Shown: positions 32,396 to 41,643, numbered from the stretch's first letter. The stretch: 64,000 nucleotides of DNA from Streptomyces sp. NBC_01262 (GCF_036226365.1 NZ_CP108462.1:8228001-8292000), one strand, 5' to 3'. Numbers and translations are program-made. The notes: a model not told the origin generated them from the letters alone.

Positions 32396-32453
32396 GAGCA
32401 GCACGACGGCAGCGATAACAGCTACCGGAGCGACCAGACCTTCAAGAGCCGCA

Positions 32454-32492
32454 TGGAGCGGGGCCCCGTGAGTCACGCGGGGCCCCGCTCCA
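32454..32492. terminator. Terminator after the long chaplin
   Basis: A perfect 15-bp stem (32454-32468 with 32478-32492; TGGAGCGGGGCCCCG and its complement) around a nine-base loop lies about 60 bases after the chpC stop. It is the strongest hairpin in the window outside the mshC terminator and also faces the end of the convergent DUF5703 gene. Confidence 0.85.
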
Positions 32493-32521
32493 CATTGTGT
32501 CAACGCACCGTTACCCGGCGC

Positions 32522-32710
32522 TCACCACGTGGCTCTCACCTGGCGGATGATCCGGCGTCTCAGCCGCACCTTGCGGCTTCCGTCGGGGTAGCGGCGGACC
32601 CGGTCCAACTCCCAGTGGCCGTACTCCGCGTGGTCGGTCAGCAGTCGTTGTGCCTCCTGGCGGGTCACACCCCGTGGCACGTACATCTCTCTGAATTCGT
32701 ATTCGGCCAT
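32522..32710 (-). CDS. DUF5703 family small protein
   Basis: The 62-residue protein (MAEYEFREMYVPRGVTRQEA, HAEYGHWELDRVR, VRLRRRIIRQVRATW) matches the DUF5703 family found in most streptomycetes near the chaplin locus. It is soluble, basic and without signal or membrane segment. The function is unknown. It diverges from the gene at 32758 with only 47 bases between them. Confidence 0.85.
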   Translation of the reverse strand: MAEYEFREMYVPRGVTRQEAQRLLTDHAEYGHWELDRVRRYPDGSRKVRLRRRIIRQVRATW

Positions 32711-32757
32711 CGCATCTATTGTGCGGGGAACACCCTGGTAGGGATAGCGTCTGCCTC

Positions 32758-33372
32758 ATGTCTGATGCTGTGCAGCCCAACGTTGCCGAGGTACGAGCCG
32801 CCGCCGAGGCGGTCAAGACCGCGCTGGACCGCCACCTCGAAGCGATCGAGAGCCGCAGCGGGGAGGACGACCCCGCGATCTACGCCGCGTTCGACGAGCT
32901 CGCCGCGGCGGCGGAAGCCTACGACGAGCTGCTCTACGACGCGTATGACGAGGTCACCCCGTTCGAGGTGCCCTCGGGCGACAACCTGCCCGAGTACATC
33001 GGGCCCGAGGACCCGGCCGCGATCAGCGTGCTGATCCGCCGCGACTACACCGTGGCCGAGCCGCAGCGGCTGTTCGCCCAGGCCGAGCGGGTCGCCGGGG
33101 CGGACGACGAAACGGCCGGGGCGAGCGTCAACACCGCTGTCGGGGTGCTCTTCGGGGAGTACGAACCCGATGAGATCGCCCAGCGGCACAAGGAGTTCGG
33201 CCTGGAGGAGGGCGACTCCACGCTCTGGGTGTCCGCGGTGGCCGAGGCCGCCGAACCGGGGGAGTGGCTGGGAGCCCCCTTCGAACAGGCGGACCCCCAG
33301 CTCGTCATCTGCCGCTTCGACGTCAGCGCGGTCTTCGACGACGAACTGGACGCCCTCGACCCCGACCGCTGA
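32758..33372 (+). CDS. Conserved acidic protein of unknown function
   Basis: This is a 204-residue soluble, very acidic protein. An N-terminal helical part (about 1-75, VRAAAEAVKTALDRHLEAIE and AAAAEAYDELLYDAYDEV) precedes a mixed domain ending VICRFDVSAVFDDELDALD. I recognise no catalytic motif. Codon use and its setting beside DUF5703 suggest a conserved streptomycete gene. The ATG at 32758 is preferred since the upstream in-frame GTG has no ribosome site. Confidence 0.8.
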   Translation: MSDAVQPNVAEVRAAAEAVKTALDRHLEAIESRSGEDDPAIYAAFDELAAAAEAYDELLYDAYDEVTPFEVPSGDNLPEYIGPEDPAAISVLIRRDYTVAEPQRLFAQAERVAGADDETAGASVNTAVGVLFGEYEPDEIAQRHKEFGLEEGDSTLWVSAVAEAAEPGEWLGAPFEQADPQLVICRFDVSAVFDDELDALDPDR

Positions 33373-33391
33373 TCCGGCCGTCGCAACGGCT

Positions 33392-35284
33392 TTACGCGCC
33401 GCCCGCCTGCTCGCGCAGCACCGCTCGCAGGCGGGTCGTCCGCGGCTTGGCCGGCAGCTCGGCGACCGTACGCGCCAGTGCCTCGCCCACGCCCTGGACG
33501 ACGGACAGATGGCGCTCGCCCCGGCCGAACGCCGTGTAGGCCCAGGCCCGGGTCAGCGCCCCGCCCGCGTCGCCCGGCAGCACCACGACGGCCGCCGGCC
33601 AGCGCATCCCGGCCGCCTGGTGAGCGGTGACCGCCCAGCCGTGCCGTACGGCCCCGGCCGCCACCGCGTCGCGCGGGACGACCAGGGGGGTGCCGTCGCA
33701 GTCCAGGTGCAGCCCGTCCGCGTCCGCCGTCAGCACGGTGCCGAAGGCGGCGCCGTGCACCACCCGGTCGCCCGGGTCGAAGCCGCCGAAGCGGCCGGGG
33801 CCGGGGTTGAGGCGCTCCTTCAGGGCCGCGTTGAGCACGCGGGTGCCGGCCGCGCCGCCGTGGCCCGGGGTGATGACCTGCGTCCGGTCGGCGGGCACAC
33901 CGATGGCACGCGGCACCGAGTCGGCGACCAGCTGGACCGTACGGTGCACCGCCTCGCCCGCGTCGCGCACGGGGACGGTCACGACCTCCTTGCCGGGGGC
34001 CTCGACCTGCTCCAGCTCGCCGATGCCGATTCCGGAGACCAGCTCGCCGATCGGCCCCGGATCCGGGGTGCGCGAAGCCACCTGGGGGCAGGTCTTCGCC
34101 GCCAGCAGATCCGCGAAGGCCCGCCCCGGGCCCACCGACCACAGCACGCCCGGATCGCCGCTCAGCACCAGCCGCGCCCCGTCCGGCACGGCCTCGACAA
34201 GCGTGGCCGCCGACTCGACGTCCAGCATCGGCGCGTCCAGCACGGCCAGCAGGTCCAGGGCTAGGGAGCCGTCCTCGTCGCGCCCCGGCCCCTGCGCACC
34301 CGCCAGTAGATCGGCGACGGTCAGCACCGTGTCCCCGTCGGCCCGGGCGTACGCGGCCGCGTACGCCCGCAGGCCCAGCGCCCGGGCCGCCGCCACCAGC
34401 GCGACGGGCTCGGCGCGGGCCGCCTCGCCGCCGGTGTGCGCCACCAGGCCGCTGCACGCGGCCGCCCGGATCAGCGCGGCGGCGGACGGGGACGAGGCGG
34501 CGGCCGCCGCGCCCTCCCACTCCGCCGGGATGTCATCGGCGCCCTCGAAGGTGTTGAGCAGCCGGTTCAGGCCGTCCGCGAGGCTCTCCTCGGCGAGGGC
34601 GTAGCGGTCCAGGCCGAACAGCAGCCGTACGGGCGCCTCTTCGTCCTCCTCGGTGCGCTTGGCGGGCGTGTCCTCCGCGTCGTGGAAGACCAGTACGCCG
34701 CCGTCGGCCACGGCCGCCCGCAGCGCCTCCTCCGGGTCGGCCACCGACTGCTTGCCCAGCGCGGTCTGGAGTACGGAGGCTTCGAGCGCCGTGTGGCCCT
34801 GCTCGGCCGCGCGCTCCAGCAGCCAGCTCACGAGCGCCCGCACGCGGCGCTCGTCGTCCGGGCCGCCCTCGCCGCCCAGCAGTGCCTTGGCGAAGCCGTC
34901 GGCGTGCTCCACCCGTACGCCGGGCAGGGCCAGCACCTGCCAGGGGTTCTCCCGCAGCAGCTCCCCGGCCCGCTCGCCCAGCGCCGCCACGGCCGGCTCC
35001 GCGAGCGTCTCCGGAGCCCCGCCCGCCGCCAGCACAGCCCGCGCGTCGGAGAGCGCGTCGGCGGAGGAGGGGATGACGGGGCGCGCGCGGGGCGGCTCGG
35101 CGGCGGTCGGGGCGGGAGCGGCGGGGACCACAGGGGCAGCCGGGGCCTGAGGGGCCGCGGCTCTGCGGGGGGCCGGGGCCGCCGGCTTCTCGCCGCGCTC
35201 GATCGCCTTCACCGCCGCCGCCAGGTCGCGCAGCTCGGGCGACAGCTTCGTCCCGGCGTCGGCGGCGTCGTGGTCGTCGGTCAT
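33392..35284 (-). CDS. RecD2-like helicase homologue without a Walker A motif
   Basis: The 630-residue protein has the RecD2 layout: an Ala/Pro-rich N-terminus, a helix-hairpin-helix region (NPWQVLALPGVRVEHADGFA, about 115-135), an AAA-type core (about 270-430) and a UvrD_C_2-like end (WAVTAHQAAGMRWPAAVVVL, AWAYTAFGRGERHLSVV). Where active enzymes have GGPGTGKT it reads VAHTGGEAARAEP, and the Walker B acidic pair is LDAPMLD instead of VDEASM. ATP hydrolysis is therefore doubtful, and a DNA-binding or regulatory role is more likely. It overlaps the aldo/keto reductase stop by ATGA. Confidence 0.8.
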   Translation of the reverse strand: MTDDHDAADAGTKLSPELRDLAAAVKAIERGEKPAAPAPRRAAAPQAPAAPVVPAAPAPTAAEPPRARPVIPSSADALSDARAVLAAGGAPETLAEPAVAALGERAGELLRENPWQVLALPGVRVEHADGFAKALLGGEGGPDDERRVRALVSWLLERAAEQGHTALEASVLQTALGKQSVADPEEALRAAVADGGVLVFHDAEDTPAKRTEEDEEAPVRLLFGLDRYALAEESLADGLNRLLNTFEGADDIPAEWEGAAAAASSPSAAALIRAAACSGLVAHTGGEAARAEPVALVAAARALGLRAYAAAYARADGDTVLTVADLLAGAQGPGRDEDGSLALDLLAVLDAPMLDVESAATLVEAVPDGARLVLSGDPGVLWSVGPGRAFADLLAAKTCPQVASRTPDPGPIGELVSGIGIGELEQVEAPGKEVVTVPVRDAGEAVHRTVQLVADSVPRAIGVPADRTQVITPGHGGAAGTRVLNAALKERLNPGPGRFGGFDPGDRVVHGAAFGTVLTADADGLHLDCDGTPLVVPRDAVAAGAVRHGWAVTAHQAAGMRWPAAVVVLPGDAGGALTRAWAYTAFGRGERHLSVVQGVGEALARTVAELPAKPRTTRLRAVLREQAGGA

Positions 35285-36264
35285 CAGAGCGTGCTCCAGT
35301 CGTGGTCCGGGTAGCGGTGCAGGGGCGCCGACACGTCGTCCAGCGCCTCGCAGATCTCTCCCGGAAGACTAAGGGCCTCCACTGACAATGCCGCCGTGAG
35401 CTGCTGCGCGTTGCGCGCGCCGATGATGGGCGCGGCCACCCCGGGCCGGTCGCGGATCCACGCCAGCGCGACCTGCAGCGGGGTCACGGCCAGCCCGTCC
35501 GCCGCTATGGCCAGGGCGTCCACGATGCGCCGGGCGGGCTCGTCCAGGTAGGGCGCGACGAAGGGCGCCATGGCCTCCGAGCCGCCGCGCGAGTCCGGCG
35601 GGGTGCCGTGCCGGTACTTGCCGGTGAGCACACCGCGCCCGAGCGGGGAGGAGGGCAGCAGCCCGACGCCCAGGTCCAGCGCGGCCGGCAGCACCTCGCG
35701 CTCGATGCCGCGCTGGAGCAGGGAGTACTCCATCTGCGTACTCGCCAGCGGGGTGCGGCCCGGCACCGCCCGCTGCCAGGTCGCGGCCTTGGCGAGCTGC
35801 CAGCCGCAGTAGTTGGAGACCCCGACGTAGCGGGCGCGCCCCGAGGCGACGGCGAGGTCGAGGGCCTGAAGGGTCTCTTCGAGCGGGGACATGGGATCGA
35901 AGGCGTGCACCTGCCACAGGTCCACGTAGTCCGTGCCGAGCCGCTGCAGCGAGGCGTCCAGCGCCGCCAGCAGATGGCCGCGCGAGCCGTCGAAACGGCG
36001 GTCGGGGTCGGGCACGCTGCCCGCCTTGGTGGCGATCACCAGATCGGAACGGGGGACCAGGTCCTCGATCAGCCGCCCGAGCAGGTATTCGGCGCTGCCG
36101 TCGGAGTAGACGTCGGCGGTGTCCACGAGCGTCCCGCCGGCCTCCCAGAAGGCCTTCAACTGGTCCGCCGCGTCCCGCTCTCCGGTGTCCCGCCCCCAGG
36201 TGAGGGTGCCGAGCCCGAGCCGGGACACGCGCAGGCCGGTGCGACCGAGATGCCGTTGCTCCAT
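35284..36264 (-). CDS. Aldo/keto reductase
   Basis: This 326-residue NADPH-dependent TIM-barrel reductase shows the catalytic tetrad in DTADVYSDG (Asp, Tyr), ATKAGS (Lys) and DLWQVHAFD (His). SSPLGRGVLTG and IIGARNAQQL form the cofactor site. The N-terminal MEQRHLGRTGLRVSRLGLGT is typical. It is the first gene of a two-gene unit with the RecD2-like protein, an unexpected pairing. Confidence 0.9.
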   Translation of the reverse strand: MEQRHLGRTGLRVSRLGLGTLTWGRDTGERDAADQLKAFWEAGGTLVDTADVYSDGSAEYLLGRLIEDLVPRSDLVIATKAGSVPDPDRRFDGSRGHLLAALDASLQRLGTDYVDLWQVHAFDPMSPLEETLQALDLAVASGRARYVGVSNYCGWQLAKAATWQRAVPGRTPLASTQMEYSLLQRGIEREVLPAALDLGVGLLPSSPLGRGVLTGKYRHGTPPDSRGGSEAMAPFVAPYLDEPARRIVDALAIAADGLAVTPLQVALAWIRDRPGVAAPIIGARNAQQLTAALSVEALSLPGEICEALDDVSAPLHRYPDHDWSTL

Positions 36265-36401
36265 GACCGGTGAGAGTACTGGCCAGAGGCCGTTTGTGGG
36301 GTGAGGTGACGAAGCCGACAGGCCCCGGACCTGCTCCGGATCGCCGCCGGGGCGATATGGTCCGGGGAACAACGACGTTACTGATCGGTAAGGGGAGCGG
36401 T

Positions 36402-37451
36402 ATGCGGCTCGGGATCAACCTCGGTTACTGGGGCGCCGGGATGGACTCGGACAATCTCGCCGTCGCCAAGGAGGCGGACCGGCTCGGCTACGCCGTGTGC
36501 TGGGCCGCCGAGGCGTACGGCTCCGACGTGCCGACCGTGCTGTCCTGGGTCGCCGCCCACACCGAGCGGATCGACGTCGGCGCGGCGATCATGCAGATCC
36601 CGGCCCGTACCCCGGCGATGACGGCCATGACCGCCGCCACCCTCGACTCCCTGTCCGGCGGCCGCTTCCGCCTCGGCCTCGGCGTCTCCGGCCCCCAGGT
36701 CTCCGAGGGCTGGTACGGCGTCAAGTTCGACAAGCCGCTGGCCCGCACGCGCGAGTACGTCGAGATCGTCCGCAAGGCCATGACCCGGGAGCGGCTCTCC
36801 TACGAGGGCGAGCACTGGACCCTGCCGCTGCCCGGCGGTCCCGGCAAGCCGCTCAAGCTCACCGTGCACCCCGAGCGCGAGCACATCCCGCTCTACATCG
36901 CCGCGATCGGCCCCAAGAACCTCGAACAGACCGGCGAGATCGCGGACGGCGCGCTGCTCATCTTCCCGTCCGCCGAGCACATCGAGGAGACCGCGCTCGC
37001 CCCCATCCGCGAGGGCCGCGCCAAGGCCGGCAAGACGCTGGAGGGCTTCGACATCTGCCCGACCGTCCCCATCGCGCTCGGCGACGACGTGGACGCGCTC
37101 GCGGACCTCTTCCGTCCGTACACCGCGCTGTACGTCGGCGGCATGGGCAGCCGCCAGCAGAACTTCTACAACAAGCTCGCGCAGCGGATGGGCTACGAGA
37201 AGGAAGCCGCCGAGATCCAGGACAAGTACCTCGCCGGCGACAAGGCCGGGGCGGGGGCGGCGGTGCCGCGGGATCTGATCGACTCCACGACGCTGCTCGG
37301 ATCCGTCGAGCGGATCGCGGACCGGATGCGGGCCTACGCGGAGGCGGGCGTCACGACGCTGAGCCTCACCCCTGCGGGGTTCACGCTGGATGAGCGGGTT
37401 GCCGCACTGCGGGCGGGCGTTGAGGCGCTGGAGCTGGCCGGGGTGGCGTAG
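36402..37451 (+). CDS. LLM-class F420-dependent oxidoreductase
   Basis: This 349-residue luciferase-like TIM barrel opens MRLGINLGYWGAGMDSDNLA. It has VAAHTERIDVGAAIMQIPAR and LDSLSGGRFRLGLGVSGPQV, signatures of actinobacterial F420-dependent oxidoreductases. The substrate is not predictable. ATG at 36402 follows AAGGGGAGC. A strong hairpin lies just after its end. Confidence 0.88.
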   Translation: MRLGINLGYWGAGMDSDNLAVAKEADRLGYAVCWAAEAYGSDVPTVLSWVAAHTERIDVGAAIMQIPARTPAMTAMTAATLDSLSGGRFRLGLGVSGPQVSEGWYGVKFDKPLARTREYVEIVRKAMTRERLSYEGEHWTLPLPGGPGKPLKLTVHPEREHIPLYIAAIGPKNLEQTGEIADGALLIFPSAEHIEETALAPIREGRAKAGKTLEGFDICPTVPIALGDDVDALADLFRPYTALYVGGMGSRQQNFYNKLAQRMGYEKEAAEIQDKYLAGDKAGAGAAVPRDLIDSTTLLGSVERIADRMRAYAEAGVTTLSLTPAGFTLDERVAALRAGVEALELAGVA

Positions 37452-37463
37452 GTCGCGGCAGCG

Positions 37464-37494
37464 CGCCGCCCGGGTGGACACAACCCGGGCGGCG
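37464..37494. terminator. Bidirectional terminator
   Basis: CGCCGCCCGGGT pairs exactly with ACCCGGGCGGCG around a seven-base loop. It lies 12 bases after the oxidoreductase stop and nine before the convergent gene's stop, so it can serve both. Confidence 0.8.
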
Positions 37495-37503
37495 GCTGCC
37501 TGC

Positions 37504-38112
37504 CTAGCCCGGTACCAAACGGCCCAACAGGCGCCCGAAGTCGATCAGGCGTGCTATCTGGCCGGGGCCGCCGTCGTCCAGCGATTTGCTGAAGCGGAAC
37601 GCTTCCGGGCGGAAGCGGGCGGCGGCCACGGTGCCGTCGGAGTCGCTGGTGGGGACGGCGCTGAGTTCGTGGGGCATGGCGGTGGCGAGCACGACGAAGA
37701 CGCCGCGGTCGACGCGGCCGCCCTGTTCGTCGCGGCCGACGAGGGTGCGCATGCCGACGTGGCCGATGGCGCCGAGGGGGAGGACCTGGACGGAGGAGTC
37801 CAGGACGGTGCCGCCGGGGGCGTCGTCGTCGGCCAGTTCCTCGCTGTGCCAGAGGATGAGGCGGCGGCCGTCGCAGACGGCGGCCTCCTGCCAGACGGAG
37901 GTGCCGGCCTCGGAGAGGTCAACGACCCGCTCCAGGGTGAAGCCGCGCACCCGGCGGCGTCCGATGACCCCCGCGATCGCTTCGAGCGCGATGTCGGCGT
38001 GCAGGAAATAAGCCTGCGCCGCGTCGTCCAGGCGGTCGTACGGCGACCAGTCCGAGCCGGCCGGCCCCAGCCGATTCGCTGTCGGACGGCTCTTCGTGGC
38101 CTTGCTGAACAT
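37504..38112 (-). CDS. Conserved protein of unknown function
   Basis: This 202-residue soluble protein begins MFSKATKSRPTANRLGPAGS and contains a region YDRLDDAAQAYFLHADIALEAIAG and later RRLILWHSEELADDD. I know no function. The frame is open upstream to a TTG at 38190, but the ATG at 38112 with GCAGGTGG before it gives the more natural start. It diverges from the ferritin-like gene across 272 bp. Confidence 0.72.
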   Translation of the reverse strand: MFSKATKSRPTANRLGPAGSDWSPYDRLDDAAQAYFLHADIALEAIAGVIGRRRVRGFTLERVVDLSEAGTSVWQEAAVCDGRRLILWHSEELADDDAPGGTVLDSSVQVLPLGAIGHVGMRTLVGRDEQGGRVDRGVFVVLATAMPHELSAVPTSDSDGTVAAARFRPEAFRFSKSLDDGGPGQIARLIDFGRLLGRLVPG

Positions 38113-38384
38113 GTCCACCTGCACCTGCTTCGCGGTCCCGACCCCTGGTGTTTCCCTCGCCGTGTGCACCTTACCCAGGAGATACGACAAGTCACGTCGG
38201 GTCGCGAATCACTGCGAATCTGCGGCCGTGGTGGGGGCTCGGGGGTCTTCCCCGCCACGGCCGTCACTAAACACAACGCACCTGAACGCCAGGAGTTACG
38301 GCCGCGCGGGTGTCTCTCTGTTGCCTGATCGTCGGCGCGAGGCTTGGCTTTCATTTGCATATGTCCGTTTCCGGGAGGTACGCA

Positions 38385-39182
38385 ATGCTGTCGGCCAAGA
38401 GTCTTTTCCAGGAGATCCTCGACGACGACGAATCGTTCCGGCTCTTCTGCTCGATCGCCGCGAGCGGCGAGTCCCAGGGTGGCTGGGAAAACGGCCGGAT
38501 CGCCGCCCTCATCCCCCTGTCCCAGCGTGAGCTGGCGCCCAAGGTGGCCCGGCACGGCGCGGACGAGGACAAGCACGGCAGGATCTTCAACGCGCTGCTG
38601 CACAAGCGCGGCCTGGACCCCGTCCCCGTGCCGCCGGAGACCGACTACACGATGCTGCTGGAGCGCTCCGGCATCGGCCTCGCCCACGACAAGCTGCGCC
38701 GCGACGAGCCGCTGTCCGAACACGACATCGTCACCTATCTGTCCCACAGCCGGGTGACCGAGCAGCGCGCGGCCGAACAGATGGCGCTGCTCACCAGGCA
38801 CTTCGGGGACCACCCGGACATCGGCAGGGCGATGCGCATGATCTCGCACGACGAGGACAACCACCTCGCCTACTGCCACGAGGAACTGCTGTCCTTCGCC
38901 CGCGCCGGGAAGGGCCGCGTCATCCAGCACACCCTGCGCGAGTGCGCGCTCGCCGAGATCCGCGTCTACCGCGACGTCAGCCTCGCGGTGATGGCCAACA
39001 TGGGCCGCATCCTGCGCTGGCCCAGGCCGAAGGCGCTGGCGCTGGAGGCCGGCATCCACGCGGTCTACGCGTACGAGCGCCTGCACGGCTGGCGGCGCAT
39101 GGTGACGCTGGCGATGCCCGCCCGGCGCGACGCGATGGGCGGCCCGGCGCCGGTCGCGGAAACGGTCCAGGACCCCGCGTAG
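38385..39182 (+). CDS. Ferritin-like di-iron protein
   Basis: This 265-residue, mostly helical protein contains ARHGADEDKHGRIFN and ISHDEDNHLAYCHEELL, two E/DxxH-type metal motifs spaced as in ferritin-like four-helix bundles, plus RECALAEIRVYRDVSLAVM for a further helix. It may be an oxygenase or oxidoreductase and not an iron store, because no nucleation-site pattern is visible. ATG at 38385 follows GGGAGG. Related genes sit in this position in other streptomycetes without known role. Confidence 0.8.
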   Translation: MLSAKSLFQEILDDDESFRLFCSIAASGESQGGWENGRIAALIPLSQRELAPKVARHGADEDKHGRIFNALLHKRGLDPVPVPPETDYTMLLERSGIGLAHDKLRRDEPLSEHDIVTYLSHSRVTEQRAAEQMALLTRHFGDHPDIGRAMRMISHDEDNHLAYCHEELLSFARAGKGRVIQHTLRECALAEIRVYRDVSLAVMANMGRILRWPRPKALALEAGIHAVYAYERLHGWRRMVTLAMPARRDAMGGPAPVAETVQDPA

Positions 39183-39197
39183 GGCCCGGAGGCGCGC

Positions 39198-40190
39198 TCA
39201 GAGCCAGCCGCGGCGCTTGAACGTGCGGTACAGGCCCAGGACCAGGGCGGCGGTCGTGGCGAGGACCGTCGGGTAGGCCCAGATGTAGTGCAGCTCGGGC
39301 ATGTGGTCGAAGTTCATGCCGTAGATGCCCGCGATCATGGTCGGGACGGCGGCCATCGCGGCCCAGGCGGAGATCTTCCGCATGTCTTCGTTCTGGCGGA
39401 CGCTGACCTGGGTGAGGTGGGCCTGGAGGATGTCCGACATCAGCCGGTCCAGGCCTTCCACCTGCTCGTTGACCCGGGTGAGGTGGTCGGCGACATCGCG
39501 GAAGAAGGGATGCGCCTTGGGCTCGGTGAAGGGCACCGCGCCGGTGGCGAGGCGGAGCATGGGCTGGGCGAGCGGGCCCGTGGCGCGGCGGAACTCCAGG
39601 ACCTGGCGCTTGAAGTTGTAGATCCGGCTCGCGGTGCTGCCCGTGGCGCGTACGGACGGCTGGAAGACCTCGGCCTCCAGCTCCTCCAGGTCGGCCTGGA
39701 GCTCGTCGCCGACCGCCAGGTAGTGGTCCACGACCGTGTCGCTGATCGCGTACATCACCGCGGACGGCCCGTGCCGCAGCACCTCCGGGTCCGCCTCCAG
39801 GCGGTGCCGTACGTCGGCGGGGGCGATGCCGTGACCGTGGCGGACGGTGACGACGAAGGCGTCGCCGATGAAGACCATCAGCTCGCCGGCGGAGACGGTG
39901 TCGGCCGCGTCGTCGTAGTCCACCGGCTTCAGGACCAGGAAGAGCGAGTCCTGGTACACCTCCAGCTTGGGACGCTGGTGGGCGGTGAGGGCGTCCTCCA
40001 CGGCCAGCGGGTGCAGTCCGAACTCGGCGGTCACCAGCTCGAACTCCGATTCCGTCGGCTCGTACAGCCCGATCCAGACGAAGGAGTGGCCCTGCGCGCG
40101 GGCCTTGTCCAGGGCGTCCGACAGGTCGGCCGGGGTGTCGGTGCGGCGTCCGTCACGGTAGATGGCGCAGTCCACGATCACGCAGGCCAT
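39198..40190 (-). CDS. corA: CorA-family magnesium/cobalt channel
   Basis: The 330-residue protein has a large cytoplasmic N-terminal domain and two C-terminal membrane segments. The pore signature is YGMNFDHMPEL, before the last segment, and a basic tail FKRRGWL follows. CorA proteins form pentameric channels for Mg2+ influx. It ends 13 bases after the convergent ferritin-like gene stop. Confidence 0.93.
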   Translation of the reverse strand: MACVIVDCAIYRDGRRTDTPADLSDALDKARAQGHSFVWIGLYEPTESEFELVTAEFGLHPLAVEDALTAHQRPKLEVYQDSLFLVLKPVDYDDAADTVSAGELMVFIGDAFVVTVRHGHGIAPADVRHRLEADPEVLRHGPSAVMYAISDTVVDHYLAVGDELQADLEELEAEVFQPSVRATGSTASRIYNFKRQVLEFRRATGPLAQPMLRLATGAVPFTEPKAHPFFRDVADHLTRVNEQVEGLDRLMSDILQAHLTQVSVRQNEDMRKISAWAAMAAVPTMIAGIYGMNFDHMPELHYIWAYPTVLATTAALVLGLYRTFKRRGWL

Positions 40191-40246
40191 TCTCCCGCGA
40201 CCGGCCGGTTCCCTGCGCGTCGGGCGCCCGACGTAGGGTGACGGGC

Positions 40247-40939
40247 ATGCCCACCGTGATCCTTGTCCGGCATGGCCGGTCCACCGCCAACAGCGACGGC
40301 GTGCTGGCCGGCTGGAGCCCGGGCGTAGCCCTGGACGACAGCGGCCGTGAGCAGGCGGGCGCGCTGGCCGGCCGGCTCGCCGGGCTGCCGCTGGCCGCCG
40401 TCGTGACCAGCCCGCTGCAGCGCTGCCGCGAGACCGTGCAGCCGCTGCTCGACGCCCGCCCCGGCCTGCCGCTGCACACCGAGGACCGGATAGGCGAGTG
40501 CCACTACGGCGACTGGACCGGCCGCAAGCTCGCCGAGCTGGCCGAGGAGCCGCTGTGGGGCACCGTTCAGCGGTATCCGTCGGCGGCGGTCTTCCCCGGC
40601 GAGGGCGGCGAGTCCGTACGGGCCATGCAGGCCCGCGCGGTCGACGCGGTGCGGGACTGGAACGACCGGATCGAGGCCGAGCACGGCCCGGACGCGGTCT
40701 TCGCGCTCTGCTCGCACGGCGACATCATCAAGTCGATCGCGGCGGAGGCGCTCGGCATGCACCTGGACCTCTTCCAGCGGCTCGCCGTCGACCCGTGCTC
40801 GCTCACCGTGATCCGCTACACCGCGCAGCGGCCCTACCTGCTGCGGCTCGGTGACACCGGTGATCTCGCCGCCCTGGCGCCCCGGACCGAGCCCGCCTCC
40901 GACGACGCGGTGGTCGGCGGCGGCACGGGTGCGTCGTGA
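40247..40939 (+). CDS. Histidine phosphatase (MSMEG_4193-type)
   Basis: This 230-residue phosphoglycerate-mutase-fold enzyme has the phospho-acceptor His9 in LVRHGRST, the second Arg in TSPLQRCRETVQPL and the second His in LCSHGDIIKSI. The family is characteristically encoded beside a DUF3090 gene and mshC in actinobacteria, as here. Its phosphorylated substrate is unknown. ATG at 40247 was preferred to GTG at 40238. Confidence 0.88.
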   Translation: MPTVILVRHGRSTANSDGVLAGWSPGVALDDSGREQAGALAGRLAGLPLAAVVTSPLQRCRETVQPLLDARPGLPLHTEDRIGECHYGDWTGRKLAELAEEPLWGTVQRYPSAAVFPGEGGESVRAMQARAVDAVRDWNDRIEAEHGPDAVFALCSHGDIIKSIAAEALGMHLDLFQRLAVDPCSLTVIRYTAQRPYLLRLGDTGDLAALAPRTEPASDDAVVGGGTGAS

Positions 40940-41046
40940 TCAGCGTCCGCAGTCCGCAGTAGGGTGGTGAGCCTGTACGGGTGAGCCGGTACGGGCGAGC
41001 GCCAGGCCCTCAAGTGCCCCCCAAGAACGAGCAAACGGAGCGGGAA

Positions 41047-41643
41047 GTGCCGCGTCAGGTGTTCCTCTACGACAAGCCGGACCGGTTTGTGGCCGGGACG
41101 GTCGGCCAGCCCGGCCAGCGCACCTTCTTCCTGCAGGCCACAGCCTCCGGCCGGACCACCAGCGTGGCGCTGGAGAAAACCCAGGTCGAGGCGCTGGCCG
41201 AACGGATCGACGAACTGCTCGACGAGGTCGTCCGGCGGACCTCCGGGTCCGCACCGGTGCCCGCCGTGGCCCCCGCCGAGCTGGCGGACACCGCGCCGCT
41301 GGAGGTGCCGGTCGAGGAGGAGTTCCGCGTCGGCACGATGGCCCTGGCCTGGGACGGCGCGGAAGAGCGGATGATCCTGGAGGCCCAGGCGCTGGTCGAG
41401 ATCGACGCCGACACTGACGACGACCTGGAGGCGGCCGAGGAACTGCTCCTCCAGGACGACGAGAACGGCCCCCCGCTGCTGCGGGTCCGCCTCACCGGCG
41501 CCCAGGCCCGTTCCTTCGCCAAGCGCGCCCTGGACGTCGTCTCCGCGGGCCGCCCGCCGTGCCCGCTCTGCAGCCTGCCCCTGGACCCGGAAGGACACGT
41601 ATGCCCGCGTCAGAACGGGTACCGGCGGTCAGCGACAGCCTGA
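41047..41643 (+). CDS. DUF3090 family protein
   Basis: This 198-residue protein opens VPRQVFLYDKPDRFVAGTVG (GTG start, AACGGAGCGGGA upstream), followed by RTFFLQATASGRTTSVALEK. It ends with a zinc-ribbon-like PPCPLCSLPLDPEGHVCPR. The family is restricted to actinobacteria and has no known function. It overlaps the next gene by 43 bases and forms a conserved trio with the phosphatase and the SCO1664-type protein. Confidence 0.88.
   Translation: MPRQVFLYDKPDRFVAGTVGQPGQRTFFLQATASGRTTSVALEKTQVEALAERIDELLDEVVRRTSGSAPVPAVAPAELADTAPLEVPVEEEFRVGTMALAWDGAEERMILEAQALVEIDADTDDDLEAAEELLLQDDENGPPLLRVRLTGAQARSFAKRALDVVSAGRPPCPLCSLPLDPEGHVCPRQNGYRRSATA

Noticed and set aside
32719..32757. Upstream GTG start for the acidic protein at 32758
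   Set aside because: It would overlap the DUF5703 promoter and has no ribosome site.
38310..38384. Possible Cys-Cys leader peptide (starting MSLCCLIVGA) before the ferritin-like gene, as in cysteine attenuators
   Set aside because: The frame has no stop and reads directly into the ferritin-like gene, and no terminator hairpin follows, so it is not an attenuator arrangement.
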